64,000 nt of DNA, taken from contig CM031860.1 in assembly GCA_018697195.1 (NCBI GenBank), positions 59,998,861-60,062,860 on the forward strand, read 5' to 3'. Both the position numbers and the translations under genes were made by a program. This document shows, one piece after another, positions 61,801 to 64,000 of the stretch. Each line of letters opens with the position of its first letter. Positions within the stretch are counted from its first letter, which is position 1. Source of the stretch: Certhia americana (lineage: Eukaryota > Chordata > Aves > Passeriformes > Certhiidae). Below the pieces are notes generated by a model. That model did not search any database and was not told the origin of the DNA. It saw nothing but the letters and a program-made list of their open reading frames with translations.

Positions 61801-64000
61801 ACAGGCCACAGCGAATCCCAGCAGAGAAAAGGTCTCATGTTAATCAAAGCTGAAGCTGATAAACTACAGAAAATGGGATTTGGAATTCCTCAGTTTTGTG
61901 CAGCGTATCCTAACTTATACAGGTTTTGAAATCTGACAGAGACCATGGAGACTTCTGAGCTTACAAAAAAGATATGGGATGGTTATGGGAGAGCCAAAAG
62001 GGTTCAACTCCTGGGTATTTTTAATTTTCTCTCCCAATGCCCAACTGTTCTGGTACATCCCAGAGAATGTTCCTGCTTCAGGTGAGAATTTTAACTCATA
62101 CACAATCCTATAAAATGCTACATTTAATGATAGCCTGCTCTTTCACTGAGTTTTTCTGAAGTAGAAACTTTCTGAAGTTATGCTTTGTTTTCCATGTGCA
62201 CAGATTGGAATCAACCTTGTATTTCATTATTTTAAGAGGCAGTCAGATGCCATGATAACAGGTAGCAGTGCCTTGAGCTGGACAGACAATTAATCAATAG
62301 TTGTGAGAGGTGACTAAAAGATCAGACAAGTGGTAGGCATATTTTAATTACTTTGTAAGATCTATCCATCTGCTCTTTTCTGTAGTGCCTAATACAAATT
62401 GTCATATTTTTATTCTGGACAGTGATATGATAGTGTAATCCACACTCTGAAAGATGAGGATGAGCAGAAGCCTGAACCACTCTGGCTCTGCATCCCGTCT
62501 CCCCAGAAACCAGGGCATAGGGAGAGTTGATGAATTCAGGTCTCACCTCAGGTCTTACCTGAGTTAGGAAAATGAAAAGGGTGCATATCTGAGCCAGAAA
62601 ACCAGGAGAAGCTTTGCAGATTGGACAGAGGCACTACAGACTGCCTCCAATTTTGACTGCTTTTTTGCCTGACAGATGACAAAACTGATTTTTTTTTCTT
62701 ACTTTAGTCTCTATTTCGTGGTTGGTTTTTTTTTTCTTCTTGCTTTGTTAGAAAGGGTGTGACAGAACAGCAGAAGGGCTGCCTCTGCTTTTCCTGGCTG
62801 TGGCAGTTTGGGTCAGGTGGACTGCGGGGAGGAAAGGGAGGAGATTACAATGTCTGCATGCACATGGAAAGAGTCCTGACAAAGCACATGTCCTGCTTGT
62901 TGCAAAGGAGCAGATCCAGGGCCAAACCTCATAGGTCAAGGAGAGGATACATTCCTAGAGACCCAGAGGGAGACAGTGAAGGTTGCTGCAACCCAGGAAG
63001 CAGCGCAAGCTGCTGGGCTCCAGAGCATCTGGAAGGAGAGCTCATTCTGAAAGGAAATAGAACACAGGGGGAAGATTTGTTTTCCAAAGTTTTGTTTATC
63101 TGCATCATCCGGAAGACCTGCATTTGGTGTATTTTCATGGGATGTCTATGCTGTAACAAAACATTAAGGTTAGAATTAGTTTCATGGTTTGGGGGGTGTT
63201 CATTCTGCAGATAAAATTGGTCCTACCTCAAGGTTCAGACCTCCTCAGAAACCCATCAAAACCCCATAAAGGCAAAAGTTTTTATATAAGCTTTCTGGGA
63301 CTGAGGGCCTCTCTTCCTAGTTCAGAAAAGACTAAAGAAACATTAGTAAATTATGGCTGGTGTAATTTATTTGGCCAGTCCTGCTGGTAGAAGGAGACAA
63401 ATAGCTATTATAATGGACTAGACACCATGGAAAAATAAGCTTGGTGTTTAATCTCTTGAAGCTGATCTAATTAGTGATGACAACTTGTCTTAACTAGTAC
63501 AAGAGATTTAAGAGCTGTGTGTAATGCTGGTTTTGTTTCCCTCAATTTTTGACTGCTTTTCTGTCTCTAGATGCTAAGTTCAAACATTTCAGTTTTCCAA
63601 TAAAGAATTTATCATATAATAAACACTGTAAACAATGTATATTTTCTATTCTGTTTAAAGTGTAATTTATCTATAAAATATGCTATTCAAAATTCCAAAC
63701 TCAAGGATGTATGGGCTCCCATACAGTTATCCAAGCTCTCTGCTCTCCTATATATCCTCAAGCTATCCTAGTTCAATCCAGGAAGATAAATGTATAAACT
63801 ACAAGACCAAACTGTCAACAAAAAATATTGATCCCCTTGTAAACTGAAGAACTAAAGAATTATGCTTTTTTTTAACCATCTTTTCCTATTTTGGTATAAT
63901 TTTTAGTGTCACCAAACATGACTTTAAATGCAAATATCACATATTTTGTACAAGCATAACCTATAACCTGTCTGTATCACCCTTACAGAGCAAATCTGCA
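58861..64000. other. Unique non-coding DNA
   Basis: No gene confirmed in 5.1 kb. The longest frame outside CR1 in the whole window, 151 codons at 62759-63214 (plus), sits in a locally GC-richer patch but has no domain, signal peptide or familiar motif; I read it as chance. T-rich runs lie at about 60278-60296 and 62688-62740. Confidence 0.5.

Noticed and set aside
62759..63214. 151-codon open frame on the plus strand.
   Set aside because: It has no domain, signal peptide, repeat or familiar motif, sits in a locally GC-rich patch where stops are rarer, and has no splice or promoter context. Length is compatible with chance in 64 kb.

Overview
The window looks like avian nuclear DNA from a gene-poor region: an intergenic desert or the inside of very large introns. 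The case for a bird is the repeat content. The recognisable young and middle-aged interspersed repeats are all CR1 LINEs, mostly 5'-truncated, with the typical 3' end (ctatgattctatg on one strand, cacagaat on the other). Relics of old amniote SINEs and palindromic repeats are also present, and nothing resembles L1 or Alu. A turtle or crocodilian would also carry CR1 and those relics, but the sparse repeat load fits a bird better. I cannot name the species.

I could support no protein-coding gene, rRNA, tRNA, CRISPR array or operon. The long open frames are of two kinds. Those at 18122-18625 (-), 18674-19012 (-), 42750-43151 (-), 36966-37202 (+), 37424-37729 (+) and 37726-37962 (+) are decayed CR1 ORF1 or ORF2. 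The rest are unrecognised, have no domain signature, and have lengths expected by chance in AT-rich DNA.

Layout: 1-8 kb is unique AT-rich DNA with a weak CR1 tail (about 3.6 kb) and an old SINE relic (about 6.5 kb). At 8.14-8.24 kb there is a compound TATC/TGTC microsatellite. From 8 to 18 kb the DNA is unique, with a possible retrocopy tail at 11.4 kb and several enhancer-like AT-rich blocks. At 18.2-18.8 kb lies the best preserved CR1. From 19 to 36 kb there is a CR1 fragment at 24.0 kb, a short CR1 tail at 27.8 kb, and old relics at 26.0 and 32.8 kb. At 37.0-38.3 kb lies the most informative element, a CR1 copy that keeps ORF1 coiled-coil and esterase-like sequence joined to the ORF2 tail and 3' end. 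Another CR1 fragment is at 42.7-43.2 kb and a CR1 tail at 52.6 kb. At 58.35-58.86 kb three ancient amniote repeat relics cluster around POU-like and SOX-like motifs.

No new biological system is evident. The best leads are the ORF1-retaining CR1, the ancient-repeat cluster that may have been exapted as a regulatory element, and a handful of exon-like segments with good splice signals (best: 49379-49449 +). The exon-like segments need transcript or conservation data, because such pseudo-exons are common by chance.
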